Below are positions 1-8,376 of a stretch of DNA of 64,000 nt, one piece after another. A program made the translations under genes and the position numbers. Source of the DNA: Haloarcula amylovorans (GTDB lineage Archaea; Halobacteriota; Halobacteria; Halobacteriales; Haloarculaceae); the NCBI RefSeq assembly GCF_004681185.1, contig NZ_SRIF01000002.1:1361456-1425455 (forward strand), given 5' to 3'. The notes beneath the pieces are model-generated. The model saw only the letters and a program-made list of their open reading frames with translations. It was not told where the DNA came from and did no database searches. Numbering within the stretch: the stretch's first letter is position 1; the number at the start of each line of letters is the position of its first letter.

Positions 1-683
1 GAGCGCGCTGCGAGTTCCGAGAGCGTCCCGGCGGCGACGGTCGGGTCCGGACTCCCGGCACGGGCGACGACGACGGCGAGCGTCTCCGGGAACTCCTCGG
101 CAAGTAGCGTCGCGGCGCGGTCGGCCGTCATGTACGTGTCGTCGCTGTCGTCCCAGTGTGGGTCGTCGACCTTGATGTCGAGATAGACGAGCGTGTGGAG
201 GTCACGCGAGCGGTTGTCCTCGATGGTCCGGACGACGCTGTCGGGGACGCCGTCGCCGCCGTGGGCGTGTTCGAAGGGGAGTGTCGTCGCCTTCCCGAAG
301 CGGTAGTTCTGGAGTCCGGTCAGCGACCCGGCGGCGGTCTGTGCGGTCGTCCCGTGGACGACCCGTGTCTCGACGCCTCGCTCTTCGGCACGGAGGCGGA
401 GGTCGGTGTGGGTCGTCGAGACCATCGTATCGCCCGCGGTCAGGAACACCACGTCCTCGCGTTCGGCGGCGTCGAGAATCGGCTCGGGATCCTGTTCGAT
501 ACCGGCGCGGTCACGGACCTCGATATCGGTGCCGTGGAAGGCTTCGAGCGATTCGAGGTCAGTACCGACAAGGCGACTCGTGTAGAACTCCGCGAACACG
601 CGGTCGGCCGCGTGGATGGCGTCACGTCCGGCGATAGTGACGGACCGTTCATCGTAGAGACCGAGACCGACGAAGGTGAGCAT
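1..683 (-). CDS. dphB: Diphthine synthase DphB (3' end cut by window start)
   Basis: This gene makes the S-adenosylmethionine-dependent methyltransferase that methylates the modified histidine of elongation factor aEF2 on the way to diphthamide. It reads on the minus strand from ATG at 683 and runs off the window, giving 227 codons. The N-terminus MLTFVGLGLYDERSVT and the later GDTMVSTTH segment are the SAM-binding signatures of the tetrapyrrole-methylase-fold diphthine synthases. The family is about 255 residues long, so only a few dozen C-terminal residues are missing. It is divergent from trm5, with 75 bp between the start codons. The identification rests on these family motifs read directly from the translation. 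Confidence 0.93.
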   Translation of the reverse strand, partial: MLTFVGLGLYDERSVTIAGRDAIHAADRVFAEFYTSRLVGTDLESLEAFHGTDIEVRDRAGIEQDPEPILDAAEREDVVFLTAGDTMVSTTHTDLRLRAEERGVETRVVHGTTAQTAAGSLTGLQNYRFGKATTLPFEHAHGGDGVPDSVVRTIEDNRSRDLHTLVYLDIKVDDPHWDDSDDTYMTADRAATLLAEEFPETLAVVVARAGSPDPTVAAGTLSELAAR

Positions 684-758
684 ATCGACCGTCGGGTGGC
701 GGCAGAGATAAAGGGCGCGAAGCGTCAGGCTTACCGCCCGCGCCGGGGGAGAGGAGGT

Positions 759-1739
759 ATGGGCGTTCCAAGCGTTCGCGTCGCCCGCGAGGACGGCGAG
801 GCGACCCGCACGCGACTCGCCGAAGCCGACCTCGTCGACGACGGCCACGATATCACGGTCGAGGACGAGTCGCTGTACATTCCAGTGACGGACCCGGCGG
901 CCGTCCCCGACGAATTCGACGTCGTGGAGTTCGACGCGCCAGTCCGCGAGGGACAGACGATGCCCGCCGACCGCCTCGGATTCGACCCGAGCTACGAGCG
1001 AATCGGTGACATCGTCATCGTCGACGAGGACGACCCGGAGCGAGCGAGGGAAATCGCCGACGCACTCATGGCGTCTGACCTTCCCATCGAGGGTGTGTTG
1101 AACCGGGCTTCGAAGATCAAAGGCGAGACGCGCGTCCGTGATTGGGAAGTACTGGCTGGCGACACCACGGAAGTCGTCCATCGGGAGTACGGCTGTACGT
1201 TCGAACTGGACCTCGCCGAGGTGTACTTCTCGCCGCGACTCGCCACGGAACGTCACCGCGTCGTCGAACAGGTCCAGTCCGGCGAGCAGGCCTTCGATAT
1301 GTTCGCAGGTGTCGGCCCGTTCGTGATTCCGTTCGCCAAGGTGGGCGCGACCTGCGTCGGGACGGACATCAACGAGGCGGCCATCGAGTACCTCCGCAAG
1401 AACGCCGAGCGAAACGATGTCGCCGACCGAGTGACCGCCATCTGCGGCGACGTCCGCGAGGTGGCGGCCGACTACGAGGGGTGGGCCGACCGGATGGTGA
1501 TGAATCTGCCCCACAGTGCTGATGAGTTCGTCGAGACGGCGATTTCGCTGGCCGGGGACGACTGCACGCTTCACTACTACGATATCCAGTCGGACGACGA
1601 CCTGTACGGTCCCGGCGAACGAGCGATACGGACGGCCGCCGAACCCGAGTACGAGGTCACAATCGAGACCCGGCGGACGGTTCGGTCCTACGCGCCGGGC
1701 GAGCAAAACGTCGTCCTCGACGTTCGACTGCGTCGTTGA
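759..1739 (+). CDS. trm5: tRNA (guanine(37)-N1)-methyltransferase Trm5 family
   Basis: The predicted 326-residue class I SAM methyltransferase would methylate N1 of G37 next to the tRNA anticodon. The SAM-binding loop DMFAGVGPF lies near residue 182 and the catalytic-loop motif NLPH near residue 248. The N-terminal segment matches the extra domains of archaeal Trm5. I start it at ATG 759 because GAGGAGGT at 751-758 is a strong Shine-Dalgarno sequence. The same frame stays open back to 156, but that part is antisense to dphB and is not protein-like. Trm5a, Trm5b and Taw2 paralogues share this fold, so the exact subtype is not settled. Confidence 0.92.
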   Translation: MGVPSVRVAREDGEATRTRLAEADLVDDGHDITVEDESLYIPVTDPAAVPDEFDVVEFDAPVREGQTMPADRLGFDPSYERIGDIVIVDEDDPERAREIADALMASDLPIEGVLNRASKIKGETRVRDWEVLAGDTTEVVHREYGCTFELDLAEVYFSPRLATERHRVVEQVQSGEQAFDMFAGVGPFVIPFAKVGATCVGTDINEAAIEYLRKNAERNDVADRVTAICGDVREVAADYEGWADRMVMNLPHSADEFVETAISLAGDDCTLHYYDIQSDDDLYGPGERAIRTAAEPEYEVTIETRRTVRSYAPGEQNVVLDVRLRR

Positions 1740-1918
1740 GTGGCAAGCCAAGTGATCGGCTAAAACCCGCCGTTGAGCCGTCGCCACCGTGTGAATCAGT
1801 GTCTCGTCGCTGTCGATTCGCAATCCTTATTGTGGCTATCGGTACAACGTACGAGTGCCGAGTGACACACTGACGACGTGCTGTTGGCACGCGAGATTGG
1901 TCGTCGTGTGTCTGTCGC

Positions 1919-1992
1919 GCCGGTGTAGCTCAGACTGGCAGAGCGAATCCTTCGTAAGGATTAGGCCGAGGGTTCAAATCCCTCCACCGGCT
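1919..1992 (+). tRNA. tRNA-Thr (anticodon CGT)
   Basis: A full cloverleaf can be folded by eye. The acceptor stem GCCGGTG pairs with CACCGGC, the D arm is GCTC...GAGC, the anticodon stem AATCC/GGATT encloses loop TTCGTAA with anticodon CGT, and the T arm GAGGG TTCAAAT CCCTC is intact. No intron or encoded CCA is seen. A second copy of its T arm and acceptor 3' strand lies about 100 bp downstream. Confidence 0.95.
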
Positions 1993-2071
1993 TTCTACTG
2001 CGAACAGTTCGTGAGCAGCGAAAGCAGCCGTGGGATTTGAATCAGGGAGTGAAGCGAAGCGGAACGACCGT

Positions 2072-2098
2072 GGTTCACAATCCCTCCACCGGCTTTCT
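2072..2098 (+). repeat. Duplicated 3' tail of tRNA-Thr
   Basis: Bases 2072-2098 repeat the tRNA-Thr T arm, acceptor 3' strand and following CTTTCT (1971-1996), with a single inserted C. No other part of a tRNA is present here. The roughly 75 bases between the copies are purine-rich (GTGAAGCGAAGCGG). It resembles an attachment-site duplication or a decayed tRNA copy. The spacer is too short to hold an element. Confidence 0.8.
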
Positions 2099-2237
2099 TC
2101 TGTCCAAACAGTAGTGACGACGAGCGCTATCTGAAGAGAATCTGAATGAGGGAGAGCGTCGCTCCATTGTCGTCGTGACGGCTCTACTTTCGAGAGAAAA
2201 AGTGTTCACCGCCCTCTGTGGCCGCAACTAGCGAGGC

Positions 2238-2351
2238 TTAGTCGGCGCTGTGGGGCGGCAGGAAGCCGCAGTTCAAACAGCCGGTGTGTTTCGTGCTCTG
2301 ATAGCTCAACTTGGTACCGCAGTCCGTACAGGTGTACCGAACGTGTTTCAT
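2238..2351 (-). CDS. 37-residue CxxC...CxxC zinc-finger protein
   Basis: A small minus-strand reading frame starts at ATG 2351 and ends at TAA 2238. It encodes 37 residues with two CxxC knuckles: Cys8/Cys11 in CTDC and Cys25/Cys28 in CLNC. Basic residues lie between them and a short GFLPPHSAD tail follows. This spacing is a plausible single zinc-ribbon fold of the kind seen in haloarchaeal micro-proteins. It falls below usual ORF length cut-offs. The function is unknown. It follows the tRNA-Thr tail repeat and lies downstream of the lipoprotein gene on the same strand. Confidence 0.7.
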   Translation of the reverse strand: MKHVRYTCTDCGTKLSYQSTKHTGCLNCGFLPPHSAD

Positions 2352-2422
2352 CAGCGTACACTCACTCCTATCTACACATATACTTTGCGTGAGTCCAGTT
2401 CACGCCCGCCGTGGCGTGGTAC

Positions 2423-3094
2423 TCACGCAGTTCCGTTGGTCGTCGCCGTCACGTTCGAGGGGGTACTAGACCGTCGTTCGGCGGCCCCAGTCGGTTCTAT
2501 CGGGACTGTCGTTCCGGATTCACTGATGACCGGTTTGAGGACGTACTTCCCGCTGTTACCTGCCTTTACGACCGTGATGTCGAAGACGAAGTTCACTTCG
2601 GACCCATCAGTGACGGTGAAGTTATCGTTCAGCTGCAGTTTCTCGCTCGGAAGTTTGACGCGGACGTGTTCGCCGTTTTCGAGCGTCGCATTCACCTCGC
2701 TGACGTGGACGAATACCTTCCCGTAGGTCGCGTTCGGGAGTCTATAGGCGTTGACGAGCGTGGCGTTTTCCCCCTGAAGCGTGGTCAGGTCGAGCGTGGT
2801 GTTGCCAGCGGAGAACTCGACCCAGCCACCGCTCTCGCCACCAGTCCGCTCGAAGCCGACGCGCGAGATAGTCACGTTGAGGTGTCGAAAGTCGCCGATA
2901 GCGTTCTTCTCGTCGCTGATGTAGAACGAGACTGTGCCACCAGTAGTCGCCGTCGTCGGAGATGGCTCCTCCGACGTTTCGGAATTGTCCATCGAAGCGG
3001 TCGGTGAACCGGGTGACTCGGAGATGCCGCCTGCGCATCCAGCGAGGAGGAGTGTTCCGACGACGAGCAGTACGTGAAGTGAATGACGTGGCAT
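2423..3094 (-). CDS. Lipoprotein with DUF4382-like domain
   Basis: The 223-residue secreted protein begins MPRHSLHVLLVVG and carries the lipobox LLAGC near residue 19, so it is probably lipid-anchored on the outer membrane face. A Ser/Thr/Glu-rich linker follows, then a beta-rich domain. The segment beginning TVSFYISDEKNAIGDFRHL matches the DUF4382 pattern as I recall it. I moved the start to the internal Met at 3094 because it directly precedes the signal peptide; the upstream extension to 3151 has no such logic. The function is unknown; ligand binding at the cell surface is a guess. Confidence 0.8.
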   Translation of the reverse strand: MPRHSLHVLLVVGTLLLAGCAGGISESPGSPTASMDNSETSEEPSPTTATTGGTVSFYISDEKNAIGDFRHLNVTISRVGFERTGGESGGWVEFSAGNTTLDLTTLQGENATLVNAYRLPNATYGKVFVHVSEVNATLENGEHVRVKLPSEKLQLNDNFTVTDGSEVNFVFDITVVKAGNSGKYVLKPVISESGTTVPIEPTGAAERRSSTPSNVTATTNGTA

Positions 3095-3212
3095 ACGACT
3101 GTGGTGGCGGTCCCGGAACCTAAACCACGCCGACCGTTCGCCGACCTTCAATTCGTTCAGAACCGTTCATTCGTCGGCATCAGCGTCTCTGTCCGGTATC
3201 GGCCCCGACCCG

Positions 3213-4109
3213 TCACTTGCCAAGGTCGAAACCGAACTCGGTGATACGGCCGCGCCAGTAGGGCAGGTCACCACTCGGGAGGTTCCACTCGACTTCGCCG
3301 CTGATCGGGACGAGCATCCCGTCTCGCCGTTCGTAGTCCGCGAAGTGGCCGGTCCACGTCGCCCGTTCGAAATCGTCGCCGACCGCGCGGAACCGGTCCT
3401 CGGCGACGACGCGGTCGACTAGGTTCGCCTCGTCGAAGTGGAAATCGAGCGATACCGTCGTCCCGTCGTGAGTGAGCGTTGCCCGCGCCGTGTCGTCGTC
3501 GACCGGTTCCCACTGGACGCCGTTCGTGGGGAGGAGCGCAGTGGGGAACCAGACGGCTTCGGCGAGATAGCGGCTCAGTTCGCCCGCGGCCAGTTCCGGC
3601 GACGGTTCGGCGTCGGCCACCGGTACCGTCCAGAGCAGGCGAGCGGCGAGCGTCGGGACCCCGCCGACGTAGCTATCGACCACCTGTGTCGGGAGAACCG
3701 GCCCCAAGCGTATCGTCGCGTCCCAGACGAATCCCGGCGGAGAAACCGTGTAGTGTTGGGTCGCTTTCAATGGGTGCCACGACGATTCGTTATCGCCGAG
3801 TCGGAACTCGCCGCGTTGTCTCAGTCGTGCGGTTCGGATGTGTGGTTGGTCAGGGTCGAGTACCGTCTCGAAGTACCGGCGCGCTGGCTCGGGAACGTCG
3901 GCGTAGTCCTCGGCCGTGACGGTCCGAACCGACTGTCTGCCGACAGATTCCTCTAAGTCTTCGACCAACTGTGCGTGCCGCCGTTTCGTCTGTCGTCTGC
4001 TCGCGAGGACGGTCCCGAGCGACACACCGAGGAGGCCACAGAGGGCGGTTCGGACGGAGAAACGAGCGGGCCGGTCGCCGCCTCCCGGAACAGCGGGTTC
4101 GTCTGTCAT
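3213..4109 (-). CDS. DUF6544-like conserved protein
   Basis: The 298-residue protein has an N-terminal hydrophobic stretch (FSVRTALCGLLGVSLGTVLA), probably one membrane anchor. A domain beginning near YADVPEPARRYFETVL follows and includes GEFRL and WNLPSGDLPYWRGRITEF. These segments are typical of the DUF6544 (formerly DUF6920) family, found in bacteria and haloarchaea, whose function is not known. The start is placed at ATG 4109 (MTDEPAVPGG), since the frame upstream is basic and unlike haloarchaeal protein. The family assignment is from memory of the motif pattern. Confidence 0.75.
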   Translation of the reverse strand: MTDEPAVPGGGDRPARFSVRTALCGLLGVSLGTVLASRRQTKRRHAQLVEDLEESVGRQSVRTVTAEDYADVPEPARRYFETVLDPDQPHIRTARLRQRGEFRLGDNESSWHPLKATQHYTVSPPGFVWDATIRLGPVLPTQVVDSYVGGVPTLAARLLWTVPVADAEPSPELAAGELSRYLAEAVWFPTALLPTNGVQWEPVDDDTARATLTHDGTTVSLDFHFDEANLVDRVVAEDRFRAVGDDFERATWTGHFADYERRDGMLVPISGEVEWNLPSGDLPYWRGRITEFGFDLGK

Positions 4110-4330
4110 CGCGATTCGATAGGCTCCCGAGTCAAAAATAGCTACGCCGGGATGAGCGTGGGAAGACCCGCGGCGTCTGCCTCTTTGGTACATAAATCGC
4201 CCTCACAGGTGGTGCAGTAGAGCGAGTAGATACGAGGCCGAACCATCGACTGAACGGTCCATGACACGAAGCCACCAGCGACCACGAACCGGTCCGGCAA
4301 TCGAGCGTGCTTCCCGGGGAGGTCACTGAC

Positions 4331-4636
4331 GTGTCCTTCCGGAACGCGTGGCACCGCGAGGACTCGACGGTCGTCTGTATCGCCTGCGGCGAGGCGGTCT
4401 CGCGCGACGACGCCAGAGAGTACGACAAGCACGGCGATCGCTGGGATAGAGACGAAAAAGAGTTCGAATACTTCTGTAAGCCCTGCGACCGAGCGCGCTC
4501 TCACAGTCCCCGACAGGGATTAGAGGACCGCCTCGTCGAGGCCGGTGCGGGAACGGTCGATCGGGCGACGTTCCTGCGCCGGTACTGTGCGCTTTCGAGG
4601 ACGGGCGACGCACCGCCGGAAAACCGTCGTGGCTGA
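4331..4636 (+). CDS. Haloarchaeal Cys-rich small protein (DUF7562-like)
   Basis: About 101 residues with a CIACG knuckle followed by CKPC, separated by the conserved EYDKHGDRWDRDEKEFEYF segment. This is a small zinc-binding protein type common in haloarchaea. GTG at 4331 is preferred because GGGGAGGTC lies just upstream at ribosome-binding distance. An alternative GTG at 4307 would place that signal inside the gene. The function is unknown. The gene is convergent with the alcohol dehydrogenase, with a 10-bp gap. Confidence 0.75.
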   Translation: MSFRNAWHREDSTVVCIACGEAVSRDDAREYDKHGDRWDRDEKEFEYFCKPCDRARSHSPRQGLEDRLVEAGAGTVDRATFLRRYCALSRTGDAPPENRRG

Positions 4637-4646
4637 GAATTGGCGT

Positions 4647-5687
4647 CTACGGCGTGATGACGGCTCGGCCCTCGATCTCGCGGTGTTCCAGTTTCTCGGC
4701 GACGGTGTTGATCTCGTCTAAGCCATACTGCGTGGTGTGTAACTCGACGGCGTCGCGTTCGACCAGCGCGACGAGTTCCTGAAGTTCGGTGTAGCGGCCG
4801 ACGATGTTGCCCTGATAGGCGAATTCGCCGTTGACCAGCGCCTGTGCGGGTTCGTGGATGTGGCCGCCGTAGCCGATGATGTGGTGGTCCCCTCCGGCCG
4901 CACAGATGTCTGGGGCGAGCTGGGTCGTCTCGTCAGCCCCGACAAAATCCAGTACCTGGGCCGCGCCGATGCCGTCGGTGATGTCCTCAATTTCGCTCGC
5001 CACGTCCTGGCTTTCAGGGTCGAGCGTGTACCGTGCGCCGAGGTCGGACGCGAGGTCGCGTGCGGACTCCTTGAGGTCTACGGCAACGATGTCGGCGGGG
5101 CTCATCGCGTCGAGACACTGAAGGCCGATGTGGCCGAGACCGCCGACACCGATGACGACGGCGGTGTCGCCGGGATTGAGGCCGTCGTCAGCCTTCTTGA
5201 CGGCGTGGTAGGCGGTGATACCGGCGTCGGCGTGGGGCGCGATCGTCGTCGGGTCGATGTCGTCTGGAAGCGGGATGACCGACCGTTCGTTAGTGAGTAA
5301 CTCATCCGCGAATCCGCCGTCGGTCGTCAGGCCGTTGAACGCTTGGTTCTCACAGTACATTGTCTCGCCCTGTCGGCAGGGACGACAGGTTCCGCAGGTC
5401 TGGACCGGGTGACAGATGACCTGGTCGCCTTCCGAGACCAGTGTTACTTCATCGCCGACGGCGACCACTGTCCCGGCGTTTTCGTGGCCCAACGTCAGCG
5501 GGAGGGGCTGTTCGACGTAGTCGGTCCACATTCCCTCGATGATATGATTGTCTGTCTGACACCAACCAGCGCCCGCGACTTCGACTACCACGTCGTCGCT
5601 GTTGGAGACCTGCGGTTCGTCTACCTCGTCGATAGAGAGTCCGTTCGCCATGTCGTCGGTGTACTCGTGGAGTCGTGCAGCACGCAT
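4647..5687 (-). CDS. Zinc-dependent alcohol dehydrogenase (medium-chain, NAD-type)
   Basis: This 346-residue medium-chain dehydrogenase/reductase would oxidise an alcohol to aldehyde or ketone, or the reverse. The catalytic zinc ligands are Cys43 (GWCQTD) and His68/Glu69 (GHE). The structural zinc site is Cys98, Cys101, Cys104 and Cys112. The Rossmann loop is GVGGLGHIG at 180-188, and Asp204 at the end of the second strand favours NAD over NADP. The start at ATG 5687 (MRAARLHEY) gives the family length; the frame extends upstream to 5753 without protein-like sequence. The substrate cannot be told from sequence. Confidence 0.9.
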   Translation of the reverse strand: MRAARLHEYTDDMANGLSIDEVDEPQVSNSDDVVVEVAGAGWCQTDNHIIEGMWTDYVEQPLPLTLGHENAGTVVAVGDEVTLVSEGDQVICHPVQTCGTCRPCRQGETMYCENQAFNGLTTDGGFADELLTNERSVIPLPDDIDPTTIAPHADAGITAYHAVKKADDGLNPGDTAVVIGVGGLGHIGLQCLDAMSPADIVAVDLKESARDLASDLGARYTLDPESQDVASEIEDITDGIGAAQVLDFVGADETTQLAPDICAAGGDHHIIGYGGHIHEPAQALVNGEFAYQGNIVGRYTELQELVALVERDAVELHTTQYGLDEINTVAEKLEHREIEGRAVITP

Positions 5688-5758
5688 AGCATGCCAATAT
5701 GTAACGCACAGATAAAAGCATCCACCGTGGCAACCTGTTGATACGTCCCCCACCGTCG

Positions 5759-6001
5759 TCAGTGCGTCAACACCAGCACCTGCTCGTCAGTTCGGACGAG
5801 ACAGATCGGGTTACTGGGTTTCCCAAAGGAGTTCGTGCGGTTCTCGCTGACGAACAGGCGGTCGAAGCGCTCGCCACAGGCCGGGCAGGCGAAGTCGTTC
5901 CGGTTCTCTAGGGTCATCGACCCGCGGTCCTGTTTGAGCAGCTTCAGGCCGTGACGGTAGTCGTGGACGTCGAAGCCGTCGCTGACGTCGAGTCGCTCCA
6001 T
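5759..6001 (-). CDS. Conserved haloarchaeal small CxxC protein (DUF7385-like)
   Basis: An 80-residue protein starting MERLDVSDGFDVHDYRHGL, with a CPACG knuckle in the middle and a hydrophobic C-terminus (QVLVLTH). Similar haloarchaeal proteins have sometimes been labelled flagella cluster protein, but nothing here supports a flagellar role. A single CxxC suggests zinc binding as a dimer or with other ligands. It lies between the alcohol dehydrogenase and cytochrome oxidase subunit III, all on the minus strand. The function is unknown. Confidence 0.75.
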   Translation of the reverse strand: MERLDVSDGFDVHDYRHGLKLLKQDRGSMTLENRNDFACPACGERFDRLFVSENRTNSFGKPSNPICLVRTDEQVLVLTH

Positions 6002-6032
6002 GGAGAGAAGAATGCCGCGGGTCGCTTAAGGC

Positions 6033-6896
6033 TTAGACCAGGTTCGCGCCCATGTAGAGGACGACGACGAGGAAGATCCAGACGACGTCCACGAAGTGCC
6101 AGTACATCGAGGCCGTCGAGACGGAGGTGTGTCGCTCGGGGGAGTACTGCCCGTAGTACGCCCGAACGAAGACGATCCCGAGCAGGACGGCACCCATCGT
6201 GACGTGGAGTCCGTGCAGGCCGGTTAGGCCGTAGAACGCGGACCCGTATATGCCCTCTCCGATGGTGAATCCCTCGTGGACGATGAACTCGTAGTACTCA
6301 TAGACCTGTCCGGCGATGAAGATGATCCCCAGAAGCAACGTCAGACCGAGCAGTTTGAGGAAACGCGAGCGCTTGCCGTTCAGCAGGGCGACGTGACTGT
6401 AGTGCAGCGTCACCGAACTGATAACTAGGATGACGGTGTTGACGATGACGAGCGACCCCCACACTTCCGGGATGGCGGCGTCCAGCCACACGTCGGTACC
6501 TCGAATCATGAAGTAGTAAACGAAGCCAGCGCCGAACGTCGCTAGCTCTGACCCGAGGAATAGCAGCATGGCGAACTTCAGCGTGCGTCCGGAGTGGCGG
6601 TTCGTCCCGCGTTCCCAGAAGTTCGAGACGAAGGCGTGATACAGCCAGCCGTAGATGCCGACCAGGAACAGGCCGACGCTGGCGACGGTGGCCGCGGCAC
6701 CGATTGTCGTACTCACGAGCCCCGAGTCGCCCAGCGCGAGGACGAGCAGCGCCGCGCCAACGTAGATGCCCGACGCGCCGATGGCAGTGACGAACGGCCA
6801 CCAACTCGCCTCGCCGAACCCATGGGGCCAGTCCTCCGTGGCCGGGAGGTGGTGTTCCCCGTGTCCGCTCTCCGTGTGTTCTTCCGGCAAACTCAT
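6033..6896 (-). CDS. coxC: Heme-copper oxidase subunit III
   Basis: The 287-residue protein has about seven hydrophobic helices and the characteristic FLGSELATFGAGFVYYF, GLHGLHVTMGA and WHFVDVVWIFLVVVLY segments of cytochrome c oxidase subunit III. It stabilises the proton-pumping core of a terminal oxidase in the cytoplasmic membrane. Its soluble N-terminus (SLPEEHTESGHGEHH) is acidic and His-rich. Subunits I and II are not in the window, so this gene is separated from the rest of the oxidase here. It is divergent from the membrane-protein gene at 7000. Confidence 0.93.
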   Translation of the reverse strand: MSLPEEHTESGHGEHHLPATEDWPHGFGEASWWPFVTAIGASGIYVGAALLVLALGDSGLVSTTIGAAATVASVGLFLVGIYGWLYHAFVSNFWERGTNRHSGRTLKFAMLLFLGSELATFGAGFVYYFMIRGTDVWLDAAIPEVWGSLVIVNTVILVISSVTLHYSHVALLNGKRSRFLKLLGLTLLLGIIFIAGQVYEYYEFIVHEGFTIGEGIYGSAFYGLTGLHGLHVTMGAVLLGIVFVRAYYGQYSPERHTSVSTASMYWHFVDVVWIFLVVVLYMGANLV

Positions 6897-6999
6897 ATCG
6901 GCCTCTTATGGAGCGATTACTAAAAGCCCATCCACTTACTCGCGCGGGCCGCGCGTCGATGTCGGAAGCTACTCGGGAGCGAGTGACCTAGTGCCCTTG

Positions 7000-8376
7000 A
7001 TGACAACGCGCCGACGCCCCACGGGGACGCTGGCGGGGATGGTCTTCCTGCTCATCGCTACCGGCACCGCGAGCGCCCACGGCGGCGCGCTGGCCGCCGG
7101 CGGCCGCGAACCGCTGACGATTCCGACGTGGCTGTTTCTCACTACTGGCGGGGCCGCCGTGGGGGCGTCCTTCCTGCTGGCTTCCTTCGTCACCGACCGC
7201 TCGTTCATCGAGCGCATCCACGACTGGGGTCACCCGCTCCGCGACGGCGGCGCGCGCCTGCCAACCCTGCTCGGCCGCGCGGTCGGTCTGGTGGGACTGG
7301 CCGCCGTCCTCGTCGTCGGCTTCGTCGGTCCCGATACCCCCCGAACCAACCTCGCTATCCTGCTCGTCTGGGTCGGCTGGTGGGCTGGACTGGCGATGAC
7401 CACGTACCTTCTCGGTAACAGCTGGCGCGTCCTCAACCCGCTGACGACCATCGCTGCGGTACTTCCCTCGCTGGGACGGGACTACCCCGACCGACTCGGC
7501 GCGTGGCCGAGCGTCGTCGGCCTCCTCGCGCTCGTCTGGCTGGAGGTGGTGAGCCCGCTGGCTGACGACGCCGAACTGCTGGCGACGGCGGTGCTCGGCT
7601 ACTCGGTGATAACTCTCACCGGTGCGGTGGTGTTCGGCCACGAGACGTGGTTCGCCGAGGCCGACCCCGTCGAACGCGTCTTCCGGTACTACGGCCGCGT
7701 CGCGCCGGTCGCCCGCGACGAGAACGGCCTTCGACTTCGGCTGCCAGGGATGGACCTCTCGACGCCGCGGCTAGTGGACGGGGCCGACGAGGTGGCCTTC
7801 GTCGTTGCCCTGCTCTGGGTGACGACCTACGACGGCCTCGTGACGACGCCCGCGTGGCGCGACCTGACGACGCCGCTGGTGGCAGCGGGATTCCCCCCGC
7901 ATCTGCTCTATCCGCTCGCGCTCGTCGTCGGCTTCGCGCTCTTTCTGGGCGTCTACCGACTGGCCGTGCGCGCGAGCACGCGGGTCGCCGAGACGTATCT
8001 CGCACCCGCCGAACTCGCCGAGCGGTTCGCGCCGCCGCTGTTGGCCATCGCCGCCGGCTACCACCTCGCACACTATCTGGGCTACTTCCTCTTTCTCGCG
8101 CCGGCGCTCGGGACGGCCGCCCTCTCGCCGCTGTCGAGTCCCGCGACGATGCCCGTCTACCAACTGCCGGGCTGGTTCGGCGGCCTCGCCCTCGCCGCCG
8201 TCATCGTCGGCCACCTCGTCGCCATCTGGGTCGCTCACGCCGCTGCCTACGACCTCTTTCCCAGCCGCTTGCAGGCCATCCGCTCGCAGTACCCCTTCAC
8301 CGCTGTCATGGTGTTCTACACGATGACCAGCCTCTGGGTCGTCTCCCAACCGGAGGTGCCCCTGCCTCACCTATGA
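7000..8376 (+). CDS. Polytopic membrane protein beside coxC, function unknown
   Basis: The 458-residue protein contains roughly ten hydrophobic helices and an N-terminal segment that may be a signal or first helix (MVFLLIATGTASA). His residues occur near helix ends (GYHLAHYLGYF, GHLVAIWVAHAAAYD), which could bind a metal or heme, though this is inference. ATG 7000 is used; GTG 6991 is possible. Its stop overlaps the next start as ATGA, implying translational coupling to the zinc-finger/TM protein. The position beside coxC suggests a role in the respiratory chain or oxidase assembly, without proof. I recall similar proteins mislabelled fenitrothion hydrolase. Confidence 0.8.
   Translation: MTTRRRPTGTLAGMVFLLIATGTASAHGGALAAGGREPLTIPTWLFLTTGGAAVGASFLLASFVTDRSFIERIHDWGHPLRDGGARLPTLLGRAVGLVGLAAVLVVGFVGPDTPRTNLAILLVWVGWWAGLAMTTYLLGNSWRVLNPLTTIAAVLPSLGRDYPDRLGAWPSVVGLLALVWLEVVSPLADDAELLATAVLGYSVITLTGAVVFGHETWFAEADPVERVFRYYGRVAPVARDENGLRLRLPGMDLSTPRLVDGADEVAFVVALLWVTTYDGLVTTPAWRDLTTPLVAAGFPPHLLYPLALVVGFALFLGVYRLAVRASTRVAETYLAPAELAERFAPPLLAIAAGYHLAHYLGYFLFLAPALGTAALSPLSSPATMPVYQLPGWFGGLALAAVIVGHLVAIWVAHAAAYDLFPSRLQAIRSQYPFTAVMVFYTMTSLWVVSQPEVPLPHL

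Noticed and set aside
156..758. Open plus-strand frame continuous with trm5
   Set aside because: It is antisense to dphB and lacks protein-like motifs; the strong ribosome-binding site at 751-758 sets the true start at 759.
4142..4246. Possible 34-residue Cys protein on minus strand (CTTCEGDLC)
   Set aside because: No ribosome-binding site or promoter seen; it overlaps the 5' side of a neighbouring unit and has only one weak CxxC.
6988..7641. 217-codon minus-strand frame
   Set aside because: Arg/Gln/His-rich shadow of the membrane-protein gene with no domain resemblance.
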